Shown: positions 19,552-29,151, counted from the first letter of the stretch. The stretch is 64,000 nt of DNA from Xanthomonas campestris pv. phormiicola (GCA_025666215.1 CP102593.1:1501001-1565000), one strand, 5' to 3'. Made by a program: numbers and translations. Notes: a model not told the origin generated them from the letters alone.

Positions 19552-21936
19552 TTACAGATCCAGCGTCAGGGTCAGGCCGACCGTGCGCGGTGCGGCGATG
19601 AACGCGCTGTCGCTGCCGTCCACGCCTTCCAGGTAGCGCTTGTCGGTGAGGTTGCTGACGTTGAGGTCCAGCTTCACGCCCTGCAGCTGGGCCGACAGCT
19701 GCGACAGGCTCAGGCCCAGGTGCGCGCCGAAGGTGGTGACGCCGTCCAGGCTGTTGCTGTTGGACGCATCCAGGTAGCGCTTGCCCAGGTAGCGCCCGGA
19801 GATGCCGAACGACCACGCCTGGCCCTGCCAGTCGGCCGAGGCCACCAGGGTGTTGCGCGGCTGCCCGATCACCTGCGAGCCGGGGGTGATCTCCAGTGCG
19901 GTGTCGCGCGCGGCGTCGCCGCTGCCCAGGTAGGTCGCCTTGTTGAAGGTGTAGGCGCCGTTGATCCGCCAGCCGTTGTCCCAGCCGTAGCCCAGCGCCG
20001 CTTCCACGCCGCGCGCATGCACGCCGCCGAAGTTCTCGTAGACGCCGTCGGTCTCGCCGAGATAGTCGATGCCGCTGACGAAGTTCGCCGGCACGTAGAC
20101 GATGCGGTTGTCGAAGCGGATGTCGTACACGGTGACGCTGCCGGTCAGCGGCCAGCGGCTCATGCGCAGGCCCAGCTCGATGTTGTCGGCGGTCTCCGGC
20201 TTGACCCGGCTCAGCGCCACCGGGTCGGTCTCGCCGAGCACGCCGGAGGGAATCGCGGCGAAGTTCTGCGAATAGCCGGCGAAGGCTTCCAGGCCCTTCA
20301 CCGGCGTGGTCCAGGTCAGGCCGGCGGAGAACAGCGGATCGGAATGCGAGTCCGACTCGACGTGTTCGCTGTCGCCGATGCGGCGGTCGCGGGTCTGGTC
20401 GACGAAGAACTGCTTGACGCCCACGCGCCAGGCGAAGTTGCCGTAGCGCATCACGTCTTCCACGTAGTACATGCGCTCGTCGGTGTCGTAGTGGTCCTTG
20501 AACTGCACCCAGTACGGCACGTGGTCGAAGGCGATGTTGGTGCCGACGTTGAGCAAGCGGTGCCAGTCGCGGGTGACGCTGCGCTGGTATTTTTCCAGCC
20601 ACACACCGGCGCGCACGGTGTTGTCGATCGCGCCCAGGTCGGCGCGCCATTCGGCATCGGCGGTGACGCCGGCGCGGTCGTTGTCGTAGTGGCTGTGGCG
20701 GTAGGACTGCACCGCCTGCGAGCCGGCCGGGTAGCAGGCCGGATCGGACTCGGCCGGCACCGTGGCGCTGCCGCTGCAGCCGGCCAGCATCGTCGCCGCC
20801 GCGCCGCCGGGGGTGACGAAGTAGATCTTGCCCAGGTCGCTGCCGCCGTACACGGTGTGTCCGCCGGTGTATTCGGATTCGGGCTTGCCGCTGCCGTCGT
20901 CGGTCACGTCCACCAGGTACGGCGGGATCCAGTCGCCGCGGCCTTGCATGCGATGCGCATAGCCGGCGAGCGTGGCCTTGAAGCCGTTGCCGCCGTCGAA
21001 CGCGCCGCGCAGGTAGCCGAAGGTGTTCTTGCGCAGCGCGCGCGAGCCGGAACGGTAGTTCTGGTCCAGATAGGGAATGCCGGTGAGGGTGCCGGTCAGC
21101 AGGTCGTGCTCGGGATCGCGCGCGAACTGCTCGGGGGTGACGCTGCTGTACTCGGATTCGTCGGCATCGTCGTAGGACAGGTAGCCGCTGAGCTTCCACG
21201 CGCCCAGGTCGCTGTCGAACTTGCCGGCGAGATGATCGCGGGTGGTGTGGCCGCTGCCGTCGATCCAGTCGGTGTTGCTGCTGTGCGAGGCGCTGAGCCA
21301 GGCCTTGCTGGTGCTGATCAGGCCGGTGTCGTAGCGCGCGTAGTACTTGCGCGCCTCGTTGTCGCCGATGCCCACGGCCATGCGCACGCGCTGCGCGTCG
21401 AGCGGTTCGCTGGTCAGGTAGTTGAGCGTGCCGCCCAGCGCTTCGTTGGAGCGCGAGGCGATGTCGGCGGTGCCCTGGCTGACTTCGACCGTCTCCAGGT
21501 CGAGCGTGTCGATGAAGCGGTTGGCCTTGGAGCCGCCGCCGTAGGCCGAGCCGCCGTTGGGCAGGCCGTCGATGGTGGTGCCGATCTGCTGCGTATCGCG
21601 GTTGCTGACGAAGCCGCGCATGCTGATCTGCGTGCCCCAGTCGGAGGAGCCGAACGCATCGGCCTCGGTCACGATCACCCCGGGCAGTTCGTTGAGCACG
21701 TCGTTGACGCTGCCCATCGCGAACTGGCGGTCCAGCATCTCCTTGCTGACGCTGGTCTTGGCGTAGGTGGTGGCCTGGCCGACGACCTGCACCTGGTCCA
21801 GGGTGGAGACCTGCGCGTCGGCATCGGCGGCAGGAGCGCTGGCGTCGCTGGCCGCCTGGGCGTGGGCGACCATTGCCGACAGCAAGAGGGCGAGGGTCGT
21901 GCGCCGCGGAGCACGGAAACTTTTCGGAAAATTCAT
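19552..21936 (-). CDS. TonB-dependent receptor upstream of phospholipase C
   Basis: A 794-residue precursor with a signal peptide ending around MVAHAQA, a plug (LDQVQVVGQ, LNELPGVIVTEADAFGSSDW, EVSQGTADIASRSNEALGGT) and a barrel ending in LTLTLDL. It differs from the tandem pair at 4-9 kb and is FecA-like in plug style. The start at 21936 opens the signal peptide; an in-frame ATG at 21978 is less likely. The phospholipase C gene follows after 85 bp, suggesting an operon in which the receptor takes up a product of lipid breakdown or a metal needed by the enzyme. That link is inference. Confidence 0.9.
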   Translation of the reverse strand: MNFPKSFRAPRRTTLALLLSAMVAHAQAASDASAPAADADAQVSTLDQVQVVGQATTYAKTSVSKEMLDRQFAMGSVNDVLNELPGVIVTEADAFGSSDWGTQISMRGFVSNRDTQQIGTTIDGLPNGGSAYGGGSKANRFIDTLDLETVEVSQGTADIASRSNEALGGTLNYLTSEPLDAQRVRMAVGIGDNEARKYYARYDTGLISTSKAWLSASHSSNTDWIDGSGHTTRDHLAGKFDSDLGAWKLSGYLSYDDADESEYSSVTPEQFARDPEHDLLTGTLTGIPYLDQNYRSGSRALRKNTFGYLRGAFDGGNGFKATLAGYAHRMQGRGDWIPPYLVDVTDDGSGKPESEYTGGHTVYGGSDLGKIYFVTPGGAAATMLAGCSGSATVPAESDPACYPAGSQAVQSYRHSHYDNDRAGVTADAEWRADLGAIDNTVRAGVWLEKYQRSVTRDWHRLLNVGTNIAFDHVPYWVQFKDHYDTDERMYYVEDVMRYGNFAWRVGVKQFFVDQTRDRRIGDSEHVESDSHSDPLFSAGLTWTTPVKGLEAFAGYSQNFAAIPSGVLGETDPVALSRVKPETADNIELGLRMSRWPLTGSVTVYDIRFDNRIVYVPANFVSGIDYLGETDGVYENFGGVHARGVEAALGYGWDNGWRINGAYTFNKATYLGSGDAARDTALEITPGSQVIGQPRNTLVASADWQGQAWSFGISGRYLGKRYLDASNSNSLDGVTTFGAHLGLSLSQLSAQLQGVKLDLNVSNLTDKRYLEGVDGSDSAFIAAPRTVGLTLTLDL

Positions 21937-22266
21937 CAAGGGCGAATGCTTGTGTGGGGGCTGCGATGGTGTCGACACATGGTTGCGTGTGTGTGACTGC
22001 CTGTTTGCGTTACGTGCTGCCGTGCGCGCGCATCCGCGATACGGCGTGCGCAGGGCGCGTGCCAGCGGCGAGGCATGCGGACACGTCTCGCCGCTGCCGC
22101 GCTGGAGCCGCTGCCTCGCGTGTCAGGCTGCCGGCCTGCATACAGATAGGGAACAGGCAACCACTGCAGGCGCCGGTGCAGCGTGACGACACCCGTGCGC
22201 GCCACGCGGCATCATTGGCGCTGCTGCCGTCGCCGCCGGTGGCCCCCACGATGGACACGCTGCCCG
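21937..22266. other. 330-bp divergent intergenic region
   Basis: The region separates the receptor (minus) and the antiporter (plus). Around 21985-22015 it contains TGTGTGTGACTGCCTGTTTG, loosely Pho-box-like but without two clean CTGTCAT repeats. I see no gene and no clear operator. Confidence 0.45.
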
Positions 22267-23520
22267 ATGAGCCACGAACTGATCTACCTGCTGCTGATCT
22301 TCGCCCTGCTGGTGATCCCGCGCGCGCTGCAGCGCTTCAAGCTGCCGGCGCCGCTGACCTGCCTGCTGTTCGGCATCGTCGCGATGCTGGCGATGGGCGA
22401 GCGCGCGCACGATGCGGTGATCGCACTGCTGGCCACGCTCGGCATCTCCTCGCTGTTCCTGTTCGCCGGCCTGGAGGTGGACCTGAAGGCGCTGCGCCGC
22501 GGGTTGTGGCCGCTGCTGCTGCACCTGCTGGTGCGCGGCGGCACCTTGTTCGGGGTCGGCTGGCTGGCCTGGCGCTACGCCGCGCTGCCGTGGCAGGCGG
22601 CCGGGTTGCTGGCGCTGGCGCTGCTGACCCCGTCCACCGGCTTCATCATCGATTCGCTGGGCCGGCTCGGGCTCATCGAGGAAGAGCGCTTCTGGGTCAC
22701 CAGCAAGGCCATCGCCGGCGAATTGCTGGCGCTGGCGGCGTTGTTCGTGATCCTGCAGGCCGGCGATCCCTGGCGGATGGGCCTGTCCAGCCTGGCGTTG
22801 CTGGCGATGCTGGTCGGCCTGCCGCTGCTGTTCGTGGCGCTGGGACGCTGGGTGGCGCCGCAGGCGCCCGGGTCGGAGTTCTCGCTGCTGGTGATGGTCG
22901 GGCTGATCGCCGCCTACATCACCTATTCGCTGGGCGTGTACTACCTCGTCGGCGCGTTCATCGCCGGGCTGGTCGCGCGCCTGCTGCGCCAGCGCATGCC
23001 GCTGCTGGCCTCCGACGAGAACCTGCACGCGGTGCGCCTGTTCGCCTCGTTCTTCGTGCCGTTCTACTTCTTCAACGCCGGCACCAAGGTGCCGAGCGGG
23101 GCGCTGAGCCTGCAGGCGCTGGGACTTGGCCTGGCGCTGACCGCGTGCGTGCTGCCGCTGCGCATCGGCATCGTCTGGCTGCAGCGGCGGCTGCTGTTCG
23201 GCGAGGATGCGCGCAGCAGCCTGCGGGTATCGCTGGCGCTGGCGCCGACCCTGATCTTCACCCTGGTGCTGGCCGGGATCCTGCGCGAGCGCTTCGCCAT
23301 CGCCGATGCGCTGTTCGGCGCGCTGCTGCTGTACGCGGCGCTGAGCACGCTGCTGCCGTCGTTGCTGTTGCGCATGCCGTTCGACGTGGATCCGGCCGAC
23401 GCCGCGCCGCTGCCGGCGGCGCCAGCCCAGGGCCTGCGCGAGGCGCCGGCTGCGCAAGATCCGGCACCGCCGCTGCCGGTCGATCCGCCGCGGCCGGCGC
23501 TGCCGCAGGCGGCCGTTTGA
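22267..23520 (+). CDS. CPA2-type cation:proton antiporter
   Basis: A 417-residue inner-membrane protein with about 11-12 hydrophobic segments covering residues 5-385 and a short Pro/Ala-rich cytoplasmic tail. Segments such as LFLFAGLEVDLKALRRG, LLTPSTGFIID and FFVPFYFFNAGTKV match the Na+/H+ or K+/H+ exchanger domain of the CPA2 family (KefB/GerN type). Unlike KefB and KefC it has no C-terminal NAD-binding (TrkA-N) domain, so it is not glutathione gated. The ion is not determined. The ATG at 22267 overlaps no other gene and begins the first membrane helix. Confidence 0.88.
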   Translation: MSHELIYLLLIFALLVIPRALQRFKLPAPLTCLLFGIVAMLAMGERAHDAVIALLATLGISSLFLFAGLEVDLKALRRGLWPLLLHLLVRGGTLFGVGWLAWRYAALPWQAAGLLALALLTPSTGFIIDSLGRLGLIEEERFWVTSKAIAGELLALAALFVILQAGDPWRMGLSSLALLAMLVGLPLLFVALGRWVAPQAPGSEFSLLVMVGLIAAYITYSLGVYYLVGAFIAGLVARLLRQRMPLLASDENLHAVRLFASFFVPFYFFNAGTKVPSGALSLQALGLGLALTACVLPLRIGIVWLQRRLLFGEDARSSLRVSLALAPTLIFTLVLAGILRERFAIADALFGALLLYAALSTLLPSLLLRMPFDVDPADAAPLPAAPAQGLREAPAAQDPAPPLPVDPPRPALPQAAV

Positions 23521-23666
23521 GCGGCCCGCGGTTCCCGGGCCCGCGCAGCGACGCGGCGGCCCGCAGGGAAATCCCTGCCCCCAGGGCGCCACGCGCCGGT
23601 ATCGCTTGAAAGCCGGCGCCCGGGCCCCATACTGGCTGCCTGTGTTCCTTTCGCGTTTTTGCCGCC

Positions 23667-24002
23667 ATGCCGATCTATGCGTTCCAATGTGCCGAGTGCG
23701 GTCACAGCTTCGACCGCCTGCAGAAACTGTCCGATCCCGATCCGGACGCCTGTCCGGCGTGCGGTGCGCCCGCGGTCAAGCGGCAGCTGACCGCGCCGTC
23801 GTTCCGCCTGTCCGGCAGCGGCTGGTACGAAACCGACTTCAAGAAGGACGGCGACAAGAAGCGCAACCTGGCCGAGTCCGGCAGCGGCAGTACCGGCGAG
23901 GCCAAGCCGGCCGCCGCGTCCGCCTCCACCGACAGCGCGGCCAAGCCTGCCGCAACCCCCGCGGCCACGCCGGCGCCGGCCGCCAAGCCCGCTGCGACCT
24001 GA
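23667..24002 (+). CDS. FmdB-family zinc-ribbon protein
   Basis: A 111-residue protein. Residues 1-42 form a zinc ribbon with two CxxC pairs (CAECGHS and CPACGAP), the FmdB signature; it begins MPIYAFQCAECGH as family members do. The rest is a low-complexity Lys then Ala/Pro/Thr-rich tail. Relatives are called regulatory proteins, but their molecular role is unclear. In Xanthomonadales this gene is usually close to aspS, as here. Confidence 0.85.
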   Translation: MPIYAFQCAECGHSFDRLQKLSDPDPDACPACGAPAVKRQLTAPSFRLSGSGWYETDFKKDGDKKRNLAESGSGSTGEAKPAAASASTDSAAKPAATPAATPAPAAKPAAT

Positions 24003-24020
24003 GCGGGACGTCCCGGAAAT

Positions 24021-24054
24021 GCGAACGGCCCGGAGTCGCCTCCGGGCCGTTCGC
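24021..24054. terminator. Strong bidirectional hairpin
   Basis: A perfect 15-bp stem (GCGAACGGCCCGGAG / CTCCGGGCCGTTCGC) with a TCGC loop sits between the convergent FmdB and DUF3011 genes. No long T-run follows on either strand, but stem strength and position fit a two-way terminator. Confidence 0.75.
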
Positions 24055-24072
24055 GTTCCTGCCTGGCAAGAT

Positions 24073-25017
24073 TCAGCGGGCGCCGAAGCGTGCCCGGCAG
24101 CCTTCCTTGACCCACACCGCGTTGCCTTCGTAACCCCAGTTGCGGCCTTCGACGCAGGTGGTGCCGGAGAGCTGCTGGATCACCGCCGGGCGGCCCTGGC
24201 GGCGGTCCCAGGCGCAGCTGCGCAGGCGCTTGTCGTCGCTGCTGCAGGTCACCGAGTAGTCGTCGCCGGACGGCGGGCGGCCCGGACCCCAGCCGCCACC
24301 GCCGCCGCCCCGGCCTTCGGCGAACTCGCCGCGGCAGCCATCGTCCACCCACACCGCGCCGTCGCGCTGGCCCCAGGTGCGGCCCTCGATGCAGCGGGTG
24401 TCGGAAAGCTGCCGCACCAGCACCGCATTGCGCCAGCCGGTGGTGCAGACGCGCTGGCGCTGGTCCTGGCTCTCGCAGCGGATGGTGCCGCCGGGACCAG
24501 GGCCGCCGCCATCGCCCCAGCCGCCGCGGCCTTCGGCGAAGCGGCCGCGGCAGCCGCGGTCCACCCACACCACCCCGGGGCCGGACCCCCAGGTCTGGCC
24601 CTCGATGCATGGCGAATCCGACAGCGCGCCGACCAACTGCGCGCGGCCGCGGAACGGGGTGGCGCACTGGCGGCGCTTGCGGTCGTTGCTGGAGCAGGCG
24701 ATGGTCTGGGCATTGAAGCCAGGTTGCGGCCGCCACTGGCCGCTGCTGCCGCGCAGCGAGGTCGAGATGTCCTGCTGGATGCGGCCGAAGCCCCAGCCGC
24801 GGTCGATCTGGTCCAGGTAGAACTCCAGCTGGTCGTCGGGGATCTGCCGGCCGCGGCTCTGGTCGGCGTATTCGCGCTCGATCACCCGCACCCGGCTCGG
24901 CACCGACAGCTGCCGCAGGTCCTCCGGCGCATAGGCGCGGGCGCTTTGCGCAGCCACCGGCCCGCTGGTCAAGGCCAGGCCGACCACCAACAACCAACCG
25001 CTCAGCTGCTTCAACAT
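24073..25017 (-). CDS. DUF3011 secreted protein with three Cys repeats
   Basis: A 314-residue precursor with a signal peptide ending GPVAAQ. After an N-terminal region (~25-90) come three repeats of roughly 65-75 residues. Each has a central C-x-S/E-x-D-x-[KR/QR]-x-R-x-C block, then a conserved QLS-x-T/S-x-C-[IV]-EG-x-[TN]-WG pair and a closing VW-[VD]-x-GC-R-[AG]-x-F. This is the DUF3011 pattern; cysteines probably pair within repeats. Gly-rich linkers join them. The function is unknown. It is divergent from aspS, with 158 bp between. Confidence 0.85.
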   Translation of the reverse strand: MLKQLSGWLLVVGLALTSGPVAAQSARAYAPEDLRQLSVPSRVRVIEREYADQSRGRQIPDDQLEFYLDQIDRGWGFGRIQQDISTSLRGSSGQWRPQPGFNAQTIACSSNDRKRRQCATPFRGRAQLVGALSDSPCIEGQTWGSGPGVVWVDRGCRGRFAEGRGGWGDGGGPGPGGTIRCESQDQRQRVCTTGWRNAVLVRQLSDTRCIEGRTWGQRDGAVWVDDGCRGEFAEGRGGGGGGWGPGRPPSGDDYSVTCSSDDKRLRSCAWDRRQGRPAVIQQLSGTTCVEGRNWGYEGNAVWVKEGCRARFGAR

Positions 25018-25095
25018 GGGTCCCCTCCGACGCCCGTGACTGTGGGCGGACTATAGCCTCACGGAAACTTAAGGCCAGGTGAGTTGCGGCGGGAT

Positions 25096-25126
25096 TTGCC
25101 CGGGCCGGCGCCGCGCCGCAGAATAT
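25096..25126 (+). promoter_or_regulatory. Candidate aspS promoter
   Basis: TTGCCC at 25096-25101 and GAATAT at 25121-25126, 19 bases apart, form a plausible sigma-70-type promoter about 50 bases upstream of the aspS start. The transcript would then begin with the hairpin at 25134-25154. Confidence 0.35.
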
Positions 25127-25133
25127 CCGGCTC

Positions 25134-25154
25134 GCCGGCGCGTTCTGCGCCGGC
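25134..25154 (+). other. GC-rich leader hairpin before aspS
   Basis: GCCGGCGC and GCGCCGGC form a perfect 8-bp stem with loop GTTCT. It ends about 12 bases upstream of the aspS ribosome-binding sequence TTGGAG. It could affect aspS translation or mRNA stability, but there is no T-box or other known leader structure here. Confidence 0.4.
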
Positions 25155-25175
25155 GGCCCCACCTTGGAGTTTGCG

Positions 25176-26933
25176 ATGCGTACCCACTTCTGCGGCCTGG
25201 TCGACGAGACCCTGATCGGCCAAACCGTCACCCTGGCCGGCTGGACCGATGTCGCCCGCAATCTCGGCGGCGTCTGCTTCATCGACCTGCGCGACCACGA
25301 GGGCATCGTGCAGGTGACGGTGGAGCCGGAGAGCGCGGAGGTGTTCGCGGTCGCCGCCTCGCTGGGCTACGAGGACGTGCTGCAGGTCGAAGGCGTGGTG
25401 CGCGCGCGGCATGCGGTCAACGACAAGCTGCGCAGCGGCAAGGTCGAGGTCATCGCCACCCGCATCAGCGTGCTCAACAAGGCCGCGCCGCTGCCGTTCC
25501 ATGCGCACGAGAACCCGGGCGAGGAAACCCGCCTGAAGTACCGCTACCTGGATCTGCGCCGCCCGGAAATGCAGCGCATGCAGCGCACCCGCATCAAGCT
25601 GGTGCAGGCGCTGCGCCGTTATCTGGACGAGCGCGGCTTCCAGGACATCGAGACCCCGATCCTGACCAAGGCCACCCCGGAAGGCGCGCGCGACTTCCTG
25701 GTGCCGGCGCGCATGCATCCGGGCGAGTTCTACGCGCTGCCGCAGTCGCCGCAGCTGTTCAAGCAGATCCTGATGGTGGCCGGCTTCGACCGCTACTACC
25801 AGATCGCGCGTTGCTTCCGCGACGAGGCGTTGCGCGCCGACCGCCAGCTCGAGTTCACCCAGCTCGACATGGAGTTCGCGTTCGTGCGCGAGCGCGACGT
25901 GCAGGATGCGGTGGAACAGATGATCCGCCACATCTTCAAGGAAGTGGTGGACGTGGAACTGGCCGCGCAATTCCCGCGCATGACCTGGGCCGAAGCGATG
26001 CGCCGCTATGGCTCGGACAAGCCCGACCTGCGCATCGGCCTGGAGTTGGTCGATGTGGCCGAGCTGGTCAAGTCCAGCGAGTTCCCGGTATTCGCCGCGG
26101 CCGCCGCCGATGCCGACGGCCGCGTCGCCGCGCTGCGCATTCCCGGCGGCGCCACGCTGTCGCGCAAGCAGATCGACGACTACGCCGCGCATGCCGCCAA
26201 GTACGGCGCCAAGGGCCTGGCCTACATCAAGCTGTCGGAGACCGGCGAAATCAGCTCGCCGATCGCCAAGTTCTTCTCCGAACAGGCCTTCGCCGCACTG
26301 GTCAAACACGTCGGCGCCGGCAACGGCGACATCGTGTTCTTCGGCGCCGGCGGCTACAACAAGGTCTCCGACTTCATGGGCGCGCTGCGGCTGAAGGCCG
26401 GCAAGGACTTCGGCCTGGTCGCGCAGGGCTGGGCGCCGCTGTGGGTCACCGATTTCCCGATGTTCGAATGGGACGAGGAAGCGCAGCGCTACGTCGCCCT
26501 GCATCACCCCTTCACCGCGCCGGCGGTGGACGACATCGCGCAGTTGCGCACGCATGCCAGGACCGCGGTGTCGCGCGGCTACGACATGGTGCTCAACGGC
26601 AACGAGATCGGCGGCGGCTCGATCCGTATCCACCGCCCGGAGATGCAGAGCGCGGTGTTCGAACTGCTCGGCATCGGCGCCGAGGAGGCGCGCGCCAAGT
26701 TCGGCTTCCTGCTCGACGCGCTGAACTACGGCGCGCCGCCGCACGGCGGCATCGCCTTCGGCATCGACCGCATCGCCGCGCTGATGGCCGGCACCGACTC
26801 GATCCGCGACGTGATCCCGTTCCCCAAGACCACCGGCGCGCAGGACCTGATGACCGACGCGCCGTCGCCGATCGCCGACGCGCAGCTGGCCGAAGTGCAC
26901 GTGCAGGTGCGCGCCAAGCCGGTGCAGGGCTGA
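25176..26933 (+). CDS. aspS: Aspartyl-tRNA synthetase
   Basis: A 585-residue class II synthetase that charges tRNA with aspartate. The N-terminal OB-fold anticodon domain starts [11 protein letters not shown] and continues [18 protein letters not shown]. The catalytic domain holds class II motif 2 ([20 protein letters not shown]) and motif 3 ([10 protein letters not shown]), with the bacterial GAD insertion between. The length is normal for the bacterial enzyme. The ATG at 25176 follows TTGGAG with normal spacing. Whether it also charges tRNA-Asn cannot be decided here. An acetyltransferase gene begins three bases after its stop. Confidence 0.97.
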   Translation: MRTHFCGLVDETLIGQTVTLAGWTDVARNLGGVCFIDLRDHEGIVQVTVEPESAEVFAVAASLGYEDVLQVEGVVRARHAVNDKLRSGKVEVIATRISVLNKAAPLPFHAHENPGEETRLKYRYLDLRRPEMQRMQRTRIKLVQALRRYLDERGFQDIETPILTKATPEGARDFLVPARMHPGEFYALPQSPQLFKQILMVAGFDRYYQIARCFRDEALRADRQLEFTQLDMEFAFVRERDVQDAVEQMIRHIFKEVVDVELAAQFPRMTWAEAMRRYGSDKPDLRIGLELVDVAELVKSSEFPVFAAAAADADGRVAALRIPGGATLSRKQIDDYAAHAAKYGAKGLAYIKLSETGEISSPIAKFFSEQAFAALVKHVGAGNGDIVFFGAGGYNKVSDFMGALRLKAGKDFGLVAQGWAPLWVTDFPMFEWDEEAQRYVALHHPFTAPAVDDIAQLRTHARTAVSRGYDMVLNGNEIGGGSIRIHRPEMQSAVFELLGIGAEEARAKFGFLLDALNYGAPPHGGIAFGIDRIAALMAGTDSIRDVIPFPKTTGAQDLMTDAPSPIADAQLAEVHVQVRAKPVQG

Positions 26934-26936
26934 GCG

Positions 26937-27461
26937 ATGGCGTTGGCGATCCGCCAGGCCACGCCGGACGACGCCGCCGCGCTGGCGGCGCTGGCCGCGG
27001 CCACCTTCACCGAGACCTTCGGTCATCTGTATTCGCCGGAGGACCTGTACGGCTTCCTCGGCGAGACCTACACCGCCGAACGCCAGCGCATCATCCTGCA
27101 GCACCCGGATTACGCGATCTGGCTGCTGGAGGACGACGGCGTGGCGGTGGGCCATGCCGCGGCCGGTCCCTGCGGCCTGCCGCATGCCGAGGTGCAGCCC
27201 GGTGACGGCGAATTGAAGCGGCTGTACCTGCTGCGCTCGCACCAGAACAGCGGCTGGGGCAGCCGCCTGTTCGAAACCGCGCTGGCCTGGCTGGAGCGCC
27301 AAGGCCCGCGCACGCTGTGGATCGGCGTGTGGTCGGAGAACTTCGGCGCGCAGCGCTTCTATGCGCGCTACGGCTTCGAGAAGGTCGGCACCTACGAGTT
27401 CCCGGTCGGGCAGACCCGCGATCTGGAGTTCATCCTGCGCCGCGTGCCGCAGGCCGCGTAG
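26937..27461 (+). CDS. GNAT-family N-acetyltransferase
   Basis: A 174-residue protein with the GNAT fold. IRQATPDDAAALAALA opens strand 1, LKRLYLLRSHQNSGWGSRL is the acetyl-CoA loop (motif A, R-x-x-x-x-G-x-G variant), and ENFGAQRFYARYGFEKVGTY is the usual motif B ending. It starts three bases after aspS and is probably co-transcribed. The substrate is unknown; the pattern resembles small-molecule or polyamine acetyltransferases as well as protein N-terminal ones. Confidence 0.85.
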   Translation: MALAIRQATPDDAAALAALAAATFTETFGHLYSPEDLYGFLGETYTAERQRIILQHPDYAIWLLEDDGVAVGHAAAGPCGLPHAEVQPGDGELKRLYLLRSHQNSGWGSRLFETALAWLERQGPRTLWIGVWSENFGAQRFYARYGFEKVGTYEFPVGQTRDLEFILRRVPQAA

Positions 27462-27553
27462 TCCACGCGGCATACCGATGTGGATGGCCGCCGGGAAGGG
27501 CGGGCGATGGGGGCGTAGTAGACTGGCGGCTCCGAGCCTGACAGGAGATCGCC

Positions 27554-27679
27554 ATGTCGCGACCACTGAAATGCGCCGCGGCCTCGCTGCCGCTGCTGGC
27601 CGCATGCGCGCCACCGGCCGCGCTGCAACCGGCCACTGGCGGGCCGGCGGTGGTCATCGTCCGCCTCATCTGTGGTTGA
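27554..27679 (+). CDS. 41-residue lipoprotein-like peptide
   Basis: A short frame preceded by CAGGAG encodes 41 residues. A basic start, the hydrophobic ASLPLLAACAPP with a possible lipobox (LLAAC, Cys18) and an Ala/Pro tail suggest a tiny lipoprotein. Its last eight bases, GTGGTTGA, overlap the GTG start of the hydrolase, so translation could be coupled. Many xanthomonads carry such entericidin-like small lipoproteins, but I do not recognise this one. Confidence 0.4.
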   Translation: MSRPLKCAAASLPLLAACAPPAALQPATGGPAVVIVRLICG

Positions 27680-28337
27680 GGCCGCGCGCACGCGCACCCT
27701 CGGCGCCGCGGTCGATCGCTTGCCGCAGGTCCTGCTGCTGCACGGAATCTGGAACGGCCGCGTCTGGCTCGGCCCGCTGGCCTGGCGGCTGCGCCGCGAG
27801 GGCTTCCGCGTCGCCGCCTTCGGCTATTCGACCGCCTTCGGCGGCGCCGAGGCGGCGCTGCCGCGCCTGCAGCGGCGGATCGAACAAATGGCGGAGCGGG
27901 GGCCGGTGGCGCTGGTCGGGCACAGCCTGGGCGGGCTGATCGCGCTGCAGGCCTTGCGCCAGGCGCCGCAGCTGCCGGTGACCCGGGTGGTGTGCCTGGG
28001 CTCCCCGCTGGCCGGCAGCGCGGTGGCGCAGACGCTGTTGCGACGCGGCCTCGGCGTCGCTCTCGGACGCAGCGCGGCCTTGCTGCAGCAGGGTCTCGGG
28101 CGCTGGGACGGTCCCGCCGCGGTCGGCATGGTGGCCGGCAGCGTCGCGCTGGGACTGGGCAACCGCATCGCCGCGCTGGGGCCGCAATCGGACGGCACCG
28201 TGGCCCTGGCCGAGACCCGTGTACCGGGCCTGCGCGACCATTGCCTGGTGCGCGCCAGCCACAGCGGCCTGCTGTTCTCGCCGCTGGCCGCGCGCCAGGC
28301 CGCGGCGTTCCTGCGCCATGGCCGCTTCGCCGCCTGA
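27672..28337 (+). CDS. Alpha/beta-hydrolase, lipase-like
   Basis: A 221-residue cytoplasmic-looking hydrolase. LLLHGIWNG carries the oxyanion segment, VALVGHSLGGLIALQ the nucleophile Ser, and the later NHCLVRASHSGLL-like stretch (RDHCLVRASHSGLL) a catalytic His candidate. The GTG start at 27672 overlaps the 41-residue ORF. Its length and motifs resemble small triacylglycerol lipase or palmitoyl-protein-thioesterase-like hydrolases of Proteobacteria. The substrate is unknown. yebC follows after 81 bp. Confidence 0.8.
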   Translation: MVEAARTRTLGAAVDRLPQVLLLHGIWNGRVWLGPLAWRLRREGFRVAAFGYSTAFGGAEAALPRLQRRIEQMAERGPVALVGHSLGGLIALQALRQAPQLPVTRVVCLGSPLAGSAVAQTLLRRGLGVALGRSAALLQQGLGRWDGPAAVGMVAGSVALGLGNRIAALGPQSDGTVALAETRVPGLRDHCLVRASHSGLLFSPLAARQAAAFLRHGRFAA

Positions 28338-28418
28338 GCGCTTGCGCCGCGGATGCGGGCGCGGCGGCGCAATCGAGTAAAATCCGCCGCTTGTCCTAAC
28401 TGATGTCCGGAACGCCCC

Positions 28419-29150
28419 ATGGGTAGAGGCCCCTCGATCGAAGCCCGCAAGAACGCATCCGATGCGAAGCGCGGCAAGATTTTCACCAAGATCATCCGCG
28501 AGATCGGCGTCGCCGCGCGTGCCGGCGGCGGCGACCCGTCCAACAACCCGCGCCTGCGCGTGGCGATGGACAAGGGCCTGGCCTCGAACATGTCCAAGGA
28601 CGTGATCGAGCGCGCGATCAAGAAAGCCACCGGTGAGCTGGAAGGGGTGGAGTACGAGGAGATCCGCTACGAGGGCTACGCGCCGGGCGGGGTCGCGGTG
28701 ATCGTCGATTGCCTCACCGACAACCGCGTGCGCACCGTGGCCGACGTGCGCCACGCCTTCAGCAAGTGCGGCGGCAACCTGGGCACCGAAGGCTCGGTGG
28801 CGTTCATGTTCAAGCGCCTGGGGGTGCTCAGCTTCGCTGCCGGCGCCGACGAAGAGAAGATCACCGAAGCGGCGATCGAGGCCGGCGCCGACGACATCGT
28901 GGTCTATCCGGAGGACGGCGCGATCGACGTGCTGACCTCGGCGGACGCGTTCCACGCGGTCAAGGACGCGATGCAGGCGGCCGGCCTGGCCGCCGACCAT
29001 GCCGAGATCAGCTTCCGCGCCGACAACGACATCGCCGTGGAAGGCGATACCGCGCTGCAGGTGCGCAAGCTGCTGGACATGCTGGAAGACCTGGACGATG
29101 TGCAGGCGGTCTATTCCAATGCCGACCAGTCCGCGTTGAGTGGCGGCTGA
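28419..29150 (+). CDS. yebC: YebC/PmpR-family protein
   Basis: A 243-residue protein with the family opening [12 protein letters not shown] (in most members GHSKWANI-like) and the segments [18 protein letters not shown] and [18 protein letters not shown]. YebC proteins bind DNA or assist ribosomes at proline stretches; they are usually near ruvC, as here. The length is normal. The stop at 29150 is immediately followed by the frame that becomes RuvC, with a heptad repeat element in between. Confidence 0.93.
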   Translation: MGRGPSIEARKNASDAKRGKIFTKIIREIGVAARAGGGDPSNNPRLRVAMDKGLASNMSKDVIERAIKKATGELEGVEYEEIRYEGYAPGGVAVIVDCLTDNRVRTVADVRHAFSKCGGNLGTEGSVAFMFKRLGVLSFAAGADEEKITEAAIEAGADDIVVYPEDGAIDVLTSADAFHAVKDAMQAAGLAADHAEISFRADNDIAVEGDTALQVRKLLDMLEDLDDVQAVYSNADQSALSGG

Positions 29151-29151
29151 G

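Noticed and set aside
21985..22015. Pho box upstream of the receptor-phospholipase unit
   Set aside because: Only loose resemblance; no two CTGTCAT repeats with correct spacing.
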